NCBI GenBank assembly: GCA_002329365.1
Contig: DCUB01000031.1
Location: 1-24,211, forward strand
DNA length: 24,211 nucleotides
From: Ruminococcaceae bacterium UBA1425
GTDB lineage: Bacteria; Bacillota; Clostridia; Oscillospirales; Acutalibacteraceae
Direction of reading: 5' to 3'
Below are positions 1-8,410 of this stretch, one piece after another; position 1 is the stretch's first letter; the number at the start of each line of letters is the position of its first letter. The translations under genes were made by a program, and so were the position numbers. The notes under the pieces are model-generated. The model did no database searches and was not told where the DNA came from. It saw only the letters and a list, made by a program, of their open reading frames with translations.

Positions 1-3
1 AAG

Positions 4-22
4 GAATGGTCATAAACATGAA
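4..22 (+). repeat. 19-bp inverted repeat, left window end
   Basis: GAATGGTCATAAACATGAA here is identical to the reverse complement of 24193-24211. It spans the start codon of ytfJ and stops two bases after it. A 19-base match between both ends is not expected by chance. It may be a contig-end artefact or a real duplicated leader. Confidence 0.75.
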
Positions 23-458
23 AGAGCAATCAGCGTCGGGAATACTCGGTACAACAATCGAAAAGCTGAAAAACCTTGTGGATGTCAGCACAATCATCGG
101 AAACCCGATTGAGGCGGGCGGCGTTACGATTATCCCCGTATCAAAGGTTACATACGGCTTTGCGTCGGGCGGTTCCGATTTTCCCTCAAAGACAAATGCC
201 GAGATTTTCGGTGGCGGCGGAGGAGCGGGGATAACTATAATTCCCATAGCTTTTATAGTTGTCCGCGACGGTGAAGTATCAATAAAGCATGTCGCCGCGT
301 CTGAGGGCGGTCAGGCGGAGCGCATCATAGGAATGGTTCCCGACGTGGTCGACAAGATTTCAACCGCCATCAACAAGCTGTCGAAAAAGGACACAACGGA
401 CGACGTTATCAACGAAGCCGTAAAAGCCGCGGAGACGCCCGAGGCGTCGGATATTTAA
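18..458 (+). CDS. ytfJ: GerW/YtfJ family sporulation protein
   Basis: This 146-residue protein matches the GerW (YtfJ) family, spore proteins linked to germination in Bacillus. The characteristic core is visible: an N-terminal helix followed by DVSTIIGNPIEAGGVTIIPV and SKVTYGFASGGSDF, then a glycine-rich FGGGGGAGITIIPIAF segment; the C-terminal tail is charged. The family is about 130-155 residues, so the gene appears complete. Two in-frame ATGs exist, at 6 and 18. The second is preferred because the only purine-rich site (AAGGA, 1-5) abuts the first ATG but lies 12 bases before the second, and homologues begin close to this point. It is followed by a DacF-type gene, the usual clostridial order. 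The first 22 bases include a sequence repeated in inverted orientation at the other window end, so the immediate upstream context is uncertain. Confidence 0.9.
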   Translation: MKEQSASGILGTTIEKLKNLVDVSTIIGNPIEAGGVTIIPVSKVTYGFASGGSDFPSKTNAEIFGGGGGAGITIIPIAFIVVRDGEVSIKHVAASEGGQAERIIGMVPDVVDKISTAINKLSKKDTTDDVINEAVKAAETPEASDI

Positions 459-480
459 GTCCGCATAAAAATAAAACCGT

Positions 481-509
481 GCCTGTATGCATATAATTAA
501 CCTACAGGC
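481..509 (+). promoter_or_regulatory. Hairpin just before the dacF-like ribosome binding site
   Basis: GCCTGTA (481-487) and TACAGGC (503-509) are perfect inverted arms separated by 15 A/T-rich bases that contain TATAAT at 492-497. The 3' arm directly abuts the AGGTGG ribosome binding site (510-515) of the next gene. It has no T-run, so it is not a typical terminator. No matching -35 hexamer is seen for the TATAAT. A role in translation or RNA stability is only a guess. Confidence 0.35.
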
Positions 510-520
510 AGGTGGTTTGA

Positions 521-1684
521 TTGAAAAAAGCAGGCAAAATCTTATGTTTTATTCTGGCGTTGTCAACGGTGGCTGCCATGACCGCGCCGTTTTGCTCGGC
601 GGCGCCGTACGTATCCGCAAAGGCGGCGGCACTGATGGTTGCCGATACGGGCGAGCTTATTTTCGGCAAGTGCGAGCACGAGCTTCGCTCAATGGCAAGC
701 ACCACAAAGATAATGACCTCCCTTATTGCCCTTGAAACAGGCACTCCCGAAAGGGAGATTGTCACAACCGATGAAATGGTAACGGTTGAGGGCACCTCCA
801 TGGGCCTGCTCCCGGGCGACATGGTAACGCTCCGCACGCTTGTGTGCGGAATGCTTTTGAGCAGCGGCAACGACGCGGCAAACACGGTGGCTATTGTTCT
901 CGGCGGTTCGGTTGAGGAGTTCGCGAAAATGATGAACGACCGTGCTGCCGAAATCGGCATGAAGAACACGAATTTCGTGACGCCGTCGGGGCTTGACGAC
1001 GAGCATCATTACTCGACCGCCTACGACATGGCTCTTTTGGGCAGCGAGGCTATAAAAAATCCGCTGTTCGAGTCGATATGCTCAAAGAGGCATATAACAG
1101 TCGAGTACGGCAATCCGCCGTATAAACGCACGCTTTCAAATCACAACAGGCTGCTCCAATGCTACGAATGGGCGATAGGCATAAAAACAGGCTTTACTAA
1201 AAAAAGCGGCAGATGCCTTGTGTCGGCGGCAAGGAAGGACGGCGTTACGCTTGTCGCGGTCACGCTGTGCGCGCCCGACGACTGGAACGACCATATCAGA
1301 ATGCTTGAATACGGCTTTTCCGTAATAAAATCAACTCCGCTCGACGACAGCCTTGAGGGTGTTTCGCTTCCCGTCGTCGGGGGCAGCTGCAAAAGCATTC
1401 CCGTTTCGTTTGCATCAAAGCCTTCGGCCGTTCTTAAAAGCGGCGGAGGCGAGGTTGTGCGCGAGGTGCTCCTGAAGCGGTTCGAGTACGCTCCCGTTTA
1501 CAAGGGCGAGCCTGTTGGAAGGGTGTTATATTATCAGAACGGAAAAGTAATAAGCGAGTCCGATATAGTCGCCGCGAAGTCATGCGGCGTGGTCCGCAAG
1601 GTGCCTCAGAAAACGCGGGAAAAGGAACAGCCTAAGGGCTTAATCGACAGGATAAAAGAAAAAATAAAGGGAGTTTTTAGCTGA
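521..1684 (+). CDS. dacF: D-alanyl-D-alanine carboxypeptidase (DacF/PBP5 type)
   Basis: Low-molecular-weight penicillin-binding protein of the S11 family, which trims the terminal D-Ala from peptidoglycan stem peptides outside the membrane. All three active-site motifs are present: SxxK as STTK (Ser60-Lys63), SGN (115-117) and KTG (222-224). Residues 1-28 form a signal peptide (KK followed by a hydrophobic run, with a likely cleavage near CSA/AP). The last about 20 residues are rich in Lys/Ile and could form the amphipathic membrane anchor typical of the family. The start is TTG at 521, five bases after AGGTGG; no better ATG exists upstream of the signal peptide. Its stop overlaps the rluB start (TGATG). 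The position next to ytfJ suggests the sporulation-associated DacF rather than the vegetative DacA, but the sequence alone does not prove this. Confidence 0.9.
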   Translation: MKKAGKILCFILALSTVAAMTAPFCSAAPYVSAKAAALMVADTGELIFGKCEHELRSMASTTKIMTSLIALETGTPEREIVTTDEMVTVEGTSMGLLPGDMVTLRTLVCGMLLSSGNDAANTVAIVLGGSVEEFAKMMNDRAAEIGMKNTNFVTPSGLDDEHHYSTAYDMALLGSEAIKNPLFESICSKRHITVEYGNPPYKRTLSNHNRLLQCYEWAIGIKTGFTKKSGRCLVSAARKDGVTLVAVTLCAPDDWNDHIRMLEYGFSVIKSTPLDDSLEGVSLPVVGGSCKSIPVSFASKPSAVLKSGGGEVVREVLLKRFEYAPVYKGEPVGRVLYYQNGKVISESDIVAAKSCGVVRKVPQKTREKEQPKGLIDRIKEKIKGVFS

Positions 1685-2424
1685 TGCCGGACGTGCAAAT
1701 ACGTCTTCAGAAATATCTGTCCGAATGCGGCGCCGCCTCAAGAAGAAAGGCGGAGGAGTTGATAGAAAAGGGCAAGGTAAAGGTTAACGGGCGCGTCGCG
1801 AAAATCGGCGACAAAGTAAATCCCGAAAAGGACCGGATAACGCTAAACGGCAAAAAGGTGGCAAACACCGCAAAGCCGATTTACATCATGCTCCACAAAC
1901 CGCGCGGCTATATCACCACCATGTCGGACGAAATGGGCAGAAAATGCGTCGCAGAGCTTGTAAAAAACGCGGGCGAAAGGATTTATCCCGTAGGCAGGCT
2001 TGACAGGGAGTCCGAAGGGCTTTTGCTGCTTACAAACGACGGCGGGTTTGCGAACCTGATGATGCATCCGAAAAGCCATGTGCCGAAGTATTACAGGGTA
2101 ACAGTCCGTCCCGGCATTTCGGACGAGCAGATAGCGCGCCTTGAAGGCGGAATGATGATTGACGGCAGAAAAACGGCGCCCGCGCGCGTCACGGTGCTTG
2201 AAAGTCAGGAAAACCGCGTTGTGCTCGAAATCGTGCTGTTCGAGGGCAGAAACCGTCAGATTCGCCGGATGTGCGAGGAGCTGTCGCTTGAAGTCGCAAG
2301 GCTCAGGCGAACGGCATTCGGTTCCTTAAAGCTCGGCATGCTTCCCGCCGGTCAGTGGAGGGAGCTGACGCCGTATGAGGTCGAAAGGCTTATAAAGATT
2401 GCAAACAAGCCATCCGCGGAATAA
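1684..2424 (+). CDS. rluB: 23S rRNA pseudouridine synthase, RluB/RsuA family
   Basis: Converts a uridine in 23S rRNA to pseudouridine during ribosome maturation. Residues about 5-60 form an S4 RNA-binding domain (RLQKYLSECGAASRRKAEELI, then VKVNGRVAKIGDKV). The catalytic motif GRLDRESEGLLLLTNDG places the nucleophilic aspartate at residue 107, followed by the family motif EGRNRQIRRMCE near residue 187. At 246 residues it is a normal RluB length. The ATG overlaps the preceding TGA by one base, so translational coupling with the dacF-like gene is likely. RsuA (16S) and RluE/F paralogues share the fold; the S4 domain, length and location next to dacF and scp-type loci in Firmicutes favour RluB (Bacillus YpuL). 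Confidence 0.92.
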   Translation: MPDVQIRLQKYLSECGAASRRKAEELIEKGKVKVNGRVAKIGDKVNPEKDRITLNGKKVANTAKPIYIMLHKPRGYITTMSDEMGRKCVAELVKNAGERIYPVGRLDRESEGLLLLTNDGGFANLMMHPKSHVPKYYRVTVRPGISDEQIARLEGGMMIDGRKTAPARVTVLESQENRVVLEIVLFEGRNRQIRRMCEELSLEVARLRRTAFGSLKLGMLPAGQWRELTPYEVERLIKIANKPSAE

Positions 2425-2448
2425 TAACGAAAGGGCGCGAAAAACGTT

Positions 2449-3327
2449 TTGATTAAGAGCATGACAGGTTACGGACAAGCCCGTAAAACAATCGACGGTA
2501 TGAACATATCCGTTGAAATAAAAAGCGTAAACCACCGATATTTTGAATTTTCCTCAAGAACGCCGAGAGCGTACGGATTTCTTGACGAGAAGCTTAAAAG
2601 CTTTCTGCAGGGGATGATGTCGAGGGGCAAGGTTGAGTGCGGCGTCACAATCGAAACGCTTGAGGAGGGCGACGTAGTCGTGAGCCTTAACAGCTCGATG
2701 GCGCAGGGATATCTGAACACGTTTAAAGAGCTGTCCGAGCGGTTCGGGATTGAAAACGACGCTGCCGTTTCGACACTGTCAAGGTTTGCGGAAATATTCT
2801 CGATACATAAGGAGCAGGCGGACGAGGATAAAATCTGGAACGCCGTAAAGACGGTTGCGGCCGAAGCCGCCGGAAATTTCATATCAATGCGCGAGGCTGA
2901 GGGAAAAAGGCTGCGCGACGATATTATATCGAGAGCCGACAGAATTCTTGAAATGGTATCGTTCGTTGAGGAACGCTCGCCGCAGACGGTAAAGGAGTAT
3001 AACGAAAAGCTCTTAAACCGTATGCGCCAGATTCTTGAGGATACGCACGTCGACGAGCAAAGGCTGCTTACCGAGGCCGCGATTTTCGCCGATAAGGTTG
3101 CCGTCGCCGAGGAAACCGTAAGGCTTCGAAGCCACATAGCGCAGCTTCGCGAGCTTATCGGCTCCGACGACGCTGTGGGCAGAAAGCTCGACTTCCTTGT
3201 TCAGGAGATAAACCGCGAGGCAAACACGATAGGCTCAAAGTCGCAGGATGTCGAAATAGCCAGACGTGTAATAGATATCAAGGCCGAGGTGGAAAAAATC
3301 CGCGAGCAGATACAGAATATCGAGTAA
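2449..3327 (+). CDS. yicC: YicC/YloC family endoribonuclease
   Basis: Full-length member (292 residues) of the YicC family, stress-induced proteins shown in E. coli and Bacillus to be endoribonucleases. The diagnostic N-terminus MIKSMTGYGQA is followed by EIKSVNHRYFEFSSRTPR (around residues 24-41), and the C-terminal DUF1732 part contains RLLTEAAIFADKVAVAEE and FLVQEINREANTIGSKS. The start is TTG at 2449, chosen because family members start exactly at this residue; the AAAGGG site is 13 bases away and suboptimal. It immediately precedes remA and gmk, the conserved Firmicutes order. No odd features were seen. Confidence 0.93.
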   Translation: MIKSMTGYGQARKTIDGMNISVEIKSVNHRYFEFSSRTPRAYGFLDEKLKSFLQGMMSRGKVECGVTIETLEEGDVVVSLNSSMAQGYLNTFKELSERFGIENDAAVSTLSRFAEIFSIHKEQADEDKIWNAVKTVAAEAAGNFISMREAEGKRLRDDIISRADRILEMVSFVEERSPQTVKEYNEKLLNRMRQILEDTHVDEQRLLTEAAIFADKVAVAEETVRLRSHIAQLRELIGSDDAVGRKLDFLVQEINREANTIGSKSQDVEIARRVIDIKAEVEKIREQIQNIE

Positions 3328-3348
3328 ATTTTGATGACGGTGATTAAA

Positions 3349-3612
3349 ATGAAGCTGATAAACATCGGATTCGGAAACATGGTAAACGCGGAAAGGATAG
3401 TAGCTGTCGTAAGCCCCGATTCCGCGCCAGTTAAAAGGCTTGTGCAGGAGTGCAGGGAAAGAGGAACAATAGTCGACGCGTCGTTCGGCAGAAAAACGAG
3501 GGCTGTAATAATAACCGACAGCGACCACGTCATTCTTTCCTATCTTACCGCCGAAACGCTTGCAAACCGCGTCAGCGGCGAGGAAACGCCCGCAGCGTTC
3601 ACCGACGAATAA
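3349..3612 (+). CDS. remA: RemA/DUF370 family DNA-binding regulator
   Basis: An 87-residue protein of the RemA family. In Bacillus subtilis RemA activates biofilm matrix and osmoprotection genes by binding DNA as an oligomer. The sequence shows the almost invariant family blocks INIGFGNMV, ERIVAVVSPDSAPVKRL, QECRERGTIVDASFGRKTRAV and TDSDHVILSYL. Upstream in-frame starts exist at 3331 (TTG), 3334 (ATG) and 3340 (GTG). ATG 3349 is chosen because GGTGA lies 5 bases before it and homologues begin only three residues before INIGFGN. It lies 21 bases after yicC and about 46 before gmk, in the conserved yicC-remA-gmk order. Confidence 0.92.
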   Translation: MKLINIGFGNMVNAERIVAVVSPDSAPVKRLVQECRERGTIVDASFGRKTRAVIITDSDHVILSYLTAETLANRVSGEETPAAFTDE

Positions 3613-3658
3613 TTGCGAAAGGCAGCGGCAAAACTGTTGTGCCGCACGGTATGTAAAA

Positions 3659-4279
3659 ATGCGTGACGATGAAAAAAAGGTTGGTATGCTTGTAATCCTT
3701 TCGGCTCCGTCCGGCTGCGGCAAGGACACCGTTCTCGCCGAGCTGTTCAACAGGGCGGGGTGGCTCAAACGCTCGATATCTTTAACTACAAGGCAAAAGC
3801 GCGAGGGCGAAAAAGACGGAGAGGACTATTACTTTGTAAGCCGCGAATACTTTCAAAGCAAGCTCGAAAGCGGCCAGATTCTCGAACACACAAGCTACAG
3901 CGGCAATTACTACGGAACGCCCAAAACCACCGTTGACGAGTGGCTGAAGCAGGGCGAAACGGTAATACTCAAGATAGAGGTTGAGGGAGCCGTCAAAATA
4001 AAGGAGCTTTACCCCGACGCCGTCAGCATTTTCCTTGTGCCGCCTGCGATGAGCGAGCTTGAAACAAGGCTGCGGCAGCGCATGAGCGAGGGCGAGGAGG
4101 AAATTCAGAGCAGATTAACAATAGCTGTAAACGAAATGAAAAACGCTGTTAATTACGACTATATCGTTGTAAACGAAGACCTCGGCAGGGCTGTCGACGA
4201 CGTTTACGCGATTATTATATCAGAGAGGCACAGAACATCGCGCTCAATGCATATTTTAAACGAGGCAATGACTTTTTAA
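3659..4279 (+). CDS. gmk: Guanylate kinase
   Basis: Phosphorylates GMP to GDP with ATP. The P-loop SAPSGCGKDT occupies residues 15-24. GMP-binding features follow: SLTTRQKREGEKDGEDYYFVS (about residues 37-57), the LEHTSYSGNYYGTPK segment and ILKIEVEGAVKIKE. The C-terminal NYDYIVVNEDL is typical. About 206 residues is normal length. The start is uncertain: ATG 3659 has a poor ribosome binding site, whereas ATG 3686 has AAAGG five bases upstream but would leave only five residues before the P-loop, shorter than usual. The open frame extends back to 3560, but that extension runs inside remA, is not conserved-looking and is rejected. Confidence 0.93.
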   Translation: MRDDEKKVGMLVILSAPSGCGKDTVLAELFNRAGWLKRSISLTTRQKREGEKDGEDYYFVSREYFQSKLESGQILEHTSYSGNYYGTPKTTVDEWLKQGETVILKIEVEGAVKIKELYPDAVSIFLVPPAMSELETRLRQRMSEGEEEIQSRLTIAVNEMKNAVNYDYIVVNEDLGRAVDDVYAIIISERHRTSRSMHILNEAMTF

Positions 4280-4295
4280 AGGAAAGGTGAACAAA

Positions 4296-4505
4296 ATGCT
4301 TAATCCCGATTTAAGAAACGTATTAAAGGACCACGTCAGCCGCTATTCGCTTGTCACGGCGACGGCTAAAAGGGCAAGGGAAATTGCCGAGGAGGCGGAG
4401 GAGAAGAAATTAATAATGACCGAAAAGCCCGTCACCCTGGCTATTAACGAGATCATAAGCGGCAAATATACAATTGTTGAGCCGGAGGAAATCAGAAATA
4501 TCTGA
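4296..4505 (+). CDS. rpoZ: RNA polymerase omega subunit
   Basis: Small (69-residue) omega subunit that helps RNA polymerase assembly and beta-prime folding. The core RYSLVTATAKRAREIAEEAE matches the conserved omega helix, followed by KPVTLAINEIISGKY. ATG 4296 is preferred over GTG 4287 because GGAAAGG (4281-4287) is at optimal distance from it. It lies 16 bases after gmk and 14 before priA. In many Firmicutes coaBC sits between rpoZ and priA; here it is absent. Confidence 0.93.
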   Translation: MLNPDLRNVLKDHVSRYSLVTATAKRAREIAEEAEEKKLIMTEKPVTLAINEIISGKYTIVEPEEIRNI

Positions 4506-4519
4506 GCGGGGTGAGTGCT

Positions 4520-6994
4520 TTGCCGAGGGCGAATATCGCAAGGGTTGCCGTCGATAAAACGGCATATCATTTCGACAAGGCGTACGACTACCTTGTTCCC
4601 GACGAGCTGCTCGCAAGCGCGAGGCCGGGCTGCCGCGTAATGGTCTCTTTCGGAAACACCAAAAAAAAGCGGCAGGGCATGATAATTGAGCTTTTGCCGG
4701 ACGCGGAATATGACGACGGCATAAAGCTAAAGGCGGTTTCGTCGGTGCTCGACAAAGAGCCGCTTTTAAACGACGAGATGCTGTCGCTTGTCTGCTGGCT
4801 CAAGGGGCGTACCTTCTGCACGCTTTACGATGCCGTTCGCTGTATTCTGCCTTCGGGGATAAACCACAGGATAGTCGAATCCTACGCGGCGGCTCCCGCC
4901 GGGGAGCAAAGCGGCGCCAGGCTTCAGCCGGACGAGCAGGCTGTGCTCGACTACCTTGCCGGCAAAACGGGCTTTGAAAAGGGCGAGCGCATACTTTCAA
5001 GGTTCGGCTTCGACAGCGGCTCCGACATTCTTTCGCGGATGGTTAAAAAAGGCGTGCTGATACGCGGCTTCGACGCTGTCCGCAAAGTAGGCGACATGAC
5101 CGTTAAAATGATAAGACTGACTCCGGAGTTTCTTTCGGGCGAGATATCGCCACCTAAGCTTACGAAAAAGCAGCAGGAGGTTATAGACCTTCTTTCTGAT
5201 GTCGGCTCTGCCTGTGTCCGCGAAGTTTGTTATTTTACCGGCTTTACACAGTCCGTTCCGCTTTCGCTCTGCTCCAAGGGCATAGCCGAAACATACGACA
5301 GCGAGGTTTACAGAAGCCCCTATCCCGGCGCTTCCGTGCAGGCACGGCAGGAGGATATTTTGCTGACTGACGAGCAGCAGACGGCGTTTGAAAATCTTTA
5401 CCGCCAATACAGCGAGGGCAGGGGCGGCGCGTCGCTCCTTTTCGGCGTTACGGGCAGCGGCAAAACAAAGGTTTATATGAAGCTTGTCGACAAGGTGACG
5501 GCGGAGGGCAGGGGAGTTATCCTCATGGTTCCTGAAATATCTTTAACTCCGCAGGCTCTCAATATATTCCGCGAGCGTTACGGGGAAAAGGTTGCTGTTT
5601 TTCACAGCGCGCTGTCCGTCGGCGAAAGGCTTGACGAGTGGAAAAGGGTAAAAAACGGCAAGGCTCTCATGGTGGTCGGCACACGCTCCGCCGTATTCGC
5701 ACCGTTTGACAAACTCGGACTTATAATAATAGACGAGGAGCAGGAAAGCACCTACAAATCCGAAAACACGCCGAGATATTCGGCGCGCGACGTCGCCCGG
5801 TTCCGCTGCGCGAAAAACAACGCGCTGCTCGTTCTGTCGTCGGCGACGCCGAGCGTCGAAACATACGCCGCGGCGCTCAAGGGCAGATACACCTTAAACA
5901 CTCTGAAAGAGCGTTACGGAACAGCCGTCCTGCCCGAGGTCACAACGGTGGATATGCGCCTTGAGCGCCTGAACAAAAAAGCGTCCGAGCTGAGCGGAAC
6001 ACTCATATCGGCACTTAAAAAGAATCTTGAGGACGGGCAGCAGTCTATTCTGCTTATTAACAGGCGGGGCTACAACACCTTCGCGGCATGCACCTCGTGC
6101 GGACATGTTCTTACATGTCCTTCGTGCAGCATATCAATGACATATCACCACGCGAACGGCAGGCTGATGTGCCATTACTGCGGCGGTACGGCGCCGTTTT
6201 CACAGGAATGTCCTTCCTGCGGGAAGCAGGCCGTCAGGTACTCCGGCTTCGGAACGCAAAAGGTCGAGGACGACCTTGCCCGCGAGCTGCCGCAGGCGCG
6301 TATACTGAGGATGGACACAGATACGACGATGTCGCGCTTCGCCCACGAGGAAAAGCTCGGCAGCTTTTCAAGGCACGACTACGATATTCTGCTCGGCACG
6401 CAGATGGTGGCAAAGGGGCTTGACTTTGAAAACGTAACGCTTGTCGGAGTTGTTTCTGTCGACCAGCAGCTTTACAACGACGATTACAGGAGCCTTGAAC
6501 GCACGTTCGCGCTGCTTACGCAGGTTGTGGGACGCTCCGGCAGGGGCAAATTCCGAGGGAAAGCTATTATCCAGACATTGACGCCGGAAAACAGTATAAT
6601 AGCTCTTGCGGCAAAGCAGGATTACAGGGCATTTTATGAGACTGAGATAGGAATACGCAAGGCTCTCGTATATCCGCCGTTCTGCGATATATGCGTCGTC
6701 GGCTTTGTCGGCGAAAACGAGCTTTTTGTCCGCGCCGCGTCGACGGAGGCGCTTTCGATTATTTCGTCGCTTTCGTCCGAAAAATACAGGGGCGAATCGC
6801 TTGTTGTTCTGGGACCGATGCCCGCGAGGGTATCGAAGATAAACAATAAATACAGGTACCGAATGATAATAAAGTGCAAAAACACCGCCGGCTTCCGCAG
6901 CATGATTTCCGAGCTTCTTTGCACGCTCGGCGGCGACTCAAGGTTTACGGACGTAACGGTTTACGCCGATATGAATCCCGAAAGCACAGTATAG
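4520..6994 (+). CDS. priA: Primosomal protein N' (PriA replication restart helicase)
   Basis: 3'-5' superfamily 2 DNA helicase that reloads the replisome at stalled forks. An N-terminal 3'BD-like region starts at ARVAVDKTAYHFDKAYDYLVP. The Walker A motif GVTGSGKT is at residues 309-316. Motif II reads DEEQ at 405-408, where most PriA proteins have DEEH. The helicase C-terminal part contains GTQMVAKGLDFENVTLVGVV and QVVGRSGRG. A zinc-binding module with CxxC pairs lies between Cys524 and Cys567, interrupting the helicase lobes as in PriA. About 824 residues is within the family range. TTG 4520 is chosen because GGGGTGAG (4508-4515) precedes it by about 5 bases; GTG 4511 would add three residues but lies inside that site. 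Confidence 0.94.
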   Translation: MPRANIARVAVDKTAYHFDKAYDYLVPDELLASARPGCRVMVSFGNTKKKRQGMIIELLPDAEYDDGIKLKAVSSVLDKEPLLNDEMLSLVCWLKGRTFCTLYDAVRCILPSGINHRIVESYAAAPAGEQSGARLQPDEQAVLDYLAGKTGFEKGERILSRFGFDSGSDILSRMVKKGVLIRGFDAVRKVGDMTVKMIRLTPEFLSGEISPPKLTKKQQEVIDLLSDVGSACVREVCYFTGFTQSVPLSLCSKGIAETYDSEVYRSPYPGASVQARQEDILLTDEQQTAFENLYRQYSEGRGGASLLFGVTGSGKTKVYMKLVDKVTAEGRGVILMVPEISLTPQALNIFRERYGEKVAVFHSALSVGERLDEWKRVKNGKALMVVGTRSAVFAPFDKLGLIIIDEEQESTYKSENTPRYSARDVARFRCAKNNALLVLSSATPSVETYAAALKGRYTLNTLKERYGTAVLPEVTTVDMRLERLNKKASELSGTLISALKKNLEDGQQSILLINRRGYNTFAACTSCGHVLTCPSCSISMTYHHANGRLMCHYCGGTAPFSQECPSCGKQAVRYSGFGTQKVEDDLARELPQARILRMDTDTTMSRFAHEEKLGSFSRHDYDILLGTQMVAKGLDFENVTLVGVVSVDQQLYNDDYRSLERTFALLTQVVGRSGRGKFRGKAIIQTLTPENSIIALAAKQDYRAFYETEIGIRKALVYPPFCDICVVGFVGENELFVRAASTEALSIISSLSSEKYRGESLVVLGPMPARVSKINNKYRYRMIIKCKNTAGFRSMISELLCTLGGDSRFTDVTVYADMNPESTV

Positions 6995-7005
6995 AGGAGA
7001 TTTTC

Positions 7006-7458
7006 ATGGGATACAGAGAAATCGTAAAGGTAGGAGACCCTATCCTTGCAAAAAAAAGCAGAGCTGTAGAAAAATTTGATTCAAAGCTTTCCGCACTGCT
7101 GGACGACATGAAGGAAACGCTTTACAAATTTCAGGGCTGCGGGCTTGCCGCGGTTCAGGTCGGCGTCTTAAAACGCGTTGTCGTTATGGATTGCGGCGAC
7201 GGTTATACAGAGCTTGTCAACCCCGAAATAATAAGCTCGGAAGGAACGCAGGAGCAGGAAGAGGGCTGCCTTTCCGTGCCTAACGAGCACGGGATAACGC
7301 TTCGCCCCGCCGTTGTAAAGGTCAAAGCGCAGGACAGAAACGGCAAGTGGCACATTTATAAGGGCACAGAGCTTAAGGCGCGCTGCTTCTGCCACGAGAT
7401 AGACCATCTCAACGGCATTTTATTCACGGAAAGAATAATAAGGAAAGAAAATCCGTAA
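7006..7458 (+). CDS. def: Peptide deformylase
   Basis: Removes the formyl group from nascent N-formylmethionine peptides; a metal-dependent (Fe2+/Zn2+) enzyme. All three signature motifs are intact: motif 1 GCGLAAVQVG (residues 44-53, with Val where Pro is common), motif 2 EGCLS (86-90, metal ligand Cys88) and motif 3 HEIDH (130-134, ligands His130 and His134, catalytic Glu131). The 150-residue length fits a type 1 enzyme. ATG 7006 follows an excellent GAGGAGA site at 6994-7000, which overlaps the end of priA. The frame is open back to 6874 inside priA, but the extension lacks family similarity. It is paired with fmt immediately downstream, which makes the formyl-Met-tRNA whose formyl group Def removes. 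Confidence 0.95.
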   Translation: MGYREIVKVGDPILAKKSRAVEKFDSKLSALLDDMKETLYKFQGCGLAAVQVGVLKRVVVMDCGDGYTELVNPEIISSEGTQEQEEGCLSVPNEHGITLRPAVVKVKAQDRNGKWHIYKGTELKARCFCHEIDHLNGILFTERIIRKENP

Positions 7459-7476
7459 AATCGGTGTTGTTATATT

Positions 7477-8403
7477 ATGAAAATCGTATTTATGGGCACT
7501 CCCGATTTTGCCGTTCCGTGCCTTCAAAGGCTTATTTCAGACGTGCACGAGGTCGCCGGCGTTTTCACTCAGCCCGACAAGCCGAAGGGCAGAAAGGGAG
7601 TTTTAACGCCGCCGCCCGTCAAGGTGCTGGCAGAAAAGGAAGGCATAAAAGTATTTCAGCCCGCGTCGCTTAAAGACGGCGAGGCAGTCGGAATATTAAA
7701 AGACATCATGCCGGAGCTTATAATAGTTGTCGCATACGGCAAAATACTGCCGCCCGAAATAATCCGCCTGCCCGCGTTCGGGTGCATAAACATTCACGCG
7801 TCGCTCCTGCCGAAATACAGGGGCGCGGCTCCCATACAGTGGGCGGTAATAAACGGCGAGGAAGTAACGGGCATCACCTCCATGCAGATGGACGAGGGGC
7901 TCGACACGGGCGATATGCTCTTAAAAGAGCAGGTGCCAATCGGCGAAAACGAAACAGCGGGCGAGCTTTGGGAAAGGCTTTCTTTCGTGGGCGCTGATGT
8001 TATGTCAAAAACCGTAACTGAGCTTATAAACGGAACTCTTACGCCCGAAAAACAGGATGATTCGCTTTCAAGCTACGCGAAAATGCTGTCGAAGGAGCTT
8101 TCGCCTGTCGACTGGAGACGCTCCGCGAAAGAGATTCACAACCAGATTCGCGGCCTGTCGCCGTGGCCTTCCGCTACGGCGGAAAAGGACGGAAAAACAA
8201 TAAAGCTGCACGCGTCGCGTCTTTGCGAAGCTATTAAGGGCGAGCCGGGAGAGATAGTGGAAAATGACGGAAGGCTTATTGTGGCATGCGGAAACGGCGA
8301 AAGCGTGGAAATAATATCGTTACAGGCGGAGGGCAAAAAAGCCATGACCGCCGCGGAGTTTTTGAGAGGGAACAGGATGGAGAAGGGAAGCTTTCTGCGG
8401 TAA
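7477..8403 (+). CDS. fmt: Methionyl-tRNA formyltransferase
   Basis: Transfers formyl from 10-formyltetrahydrofolate to initiator Met-tRNA. The N-terminal transferase domain begins MKIVFMGTPDFAVP; the folate/catalytic motif INIHASLLPKYRGAAPIQWA places Asn105 and His107, and DEGLDTGDML supplies Asp143, the three residues conserved in glycinamide ribonucleotide transformylase-type enzymes. The C-terminal domain includes LSPWPSATA. At 308 residues it is full length. The ribosome binding site is weak (CGGTG about 12 bases upstream), but 18 bases after def the gene could be served by coupling. A MITE-like element starts 7 bases after its stop and may separate it transcriptionally from the next gene. 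Confidence 0.95.
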   Translation: MKIVFMGTPDFAVPCLQRLISDVHEVAGVFTQPDKPKGRKGVLTPPPVKVLAEKEGIKVFQPASLKDGEAVGILKDIMPELIIVVAYGKILPPEIIRLPAFGCINIHASLLPKYRGAAPIQWAVINGEEVTGITSMQMDEGLDTGDMLLKEQVPIGENETAGELWERLSFVGADVMSKTVTELINGTLTPEKQDDSLSSYAKMLSKELSPVDWRRSAKEIHNQIRGLSPWPSATAEKDGKTIKLHASRLCEAIKGEPGEIVENDGRLIVACGNGESVEIISLQAEGKKAMTAAEFLRGNRMEKGSFLR

Positions 8404-8410
8404 TGCTTGG

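Noticed and set aside
459..520. Promoter for the dacF-like gene at TATAAT 492-497
   Set aside because: The region 15-19 bases upstream has no -35 resemblance, and the hexamer lies in the loop of a small hairpin.
2469..3137. A 222-codon open frame on the minus strand inside yicC
   Set aside because: It is fully antisense to a well-conserved gene, its Ser-rich translation has no recognisable motifs, and it reflects codon bias of the + strand gene.
3560..3658. N-terminal extension of guanylate kinase overlapping remA
   Set aside because: The 33 extra residues are Arg/Gln/Cys-rich, unlike any guanylate kinase N-terminus, and overlap conserved remA coding sequence.
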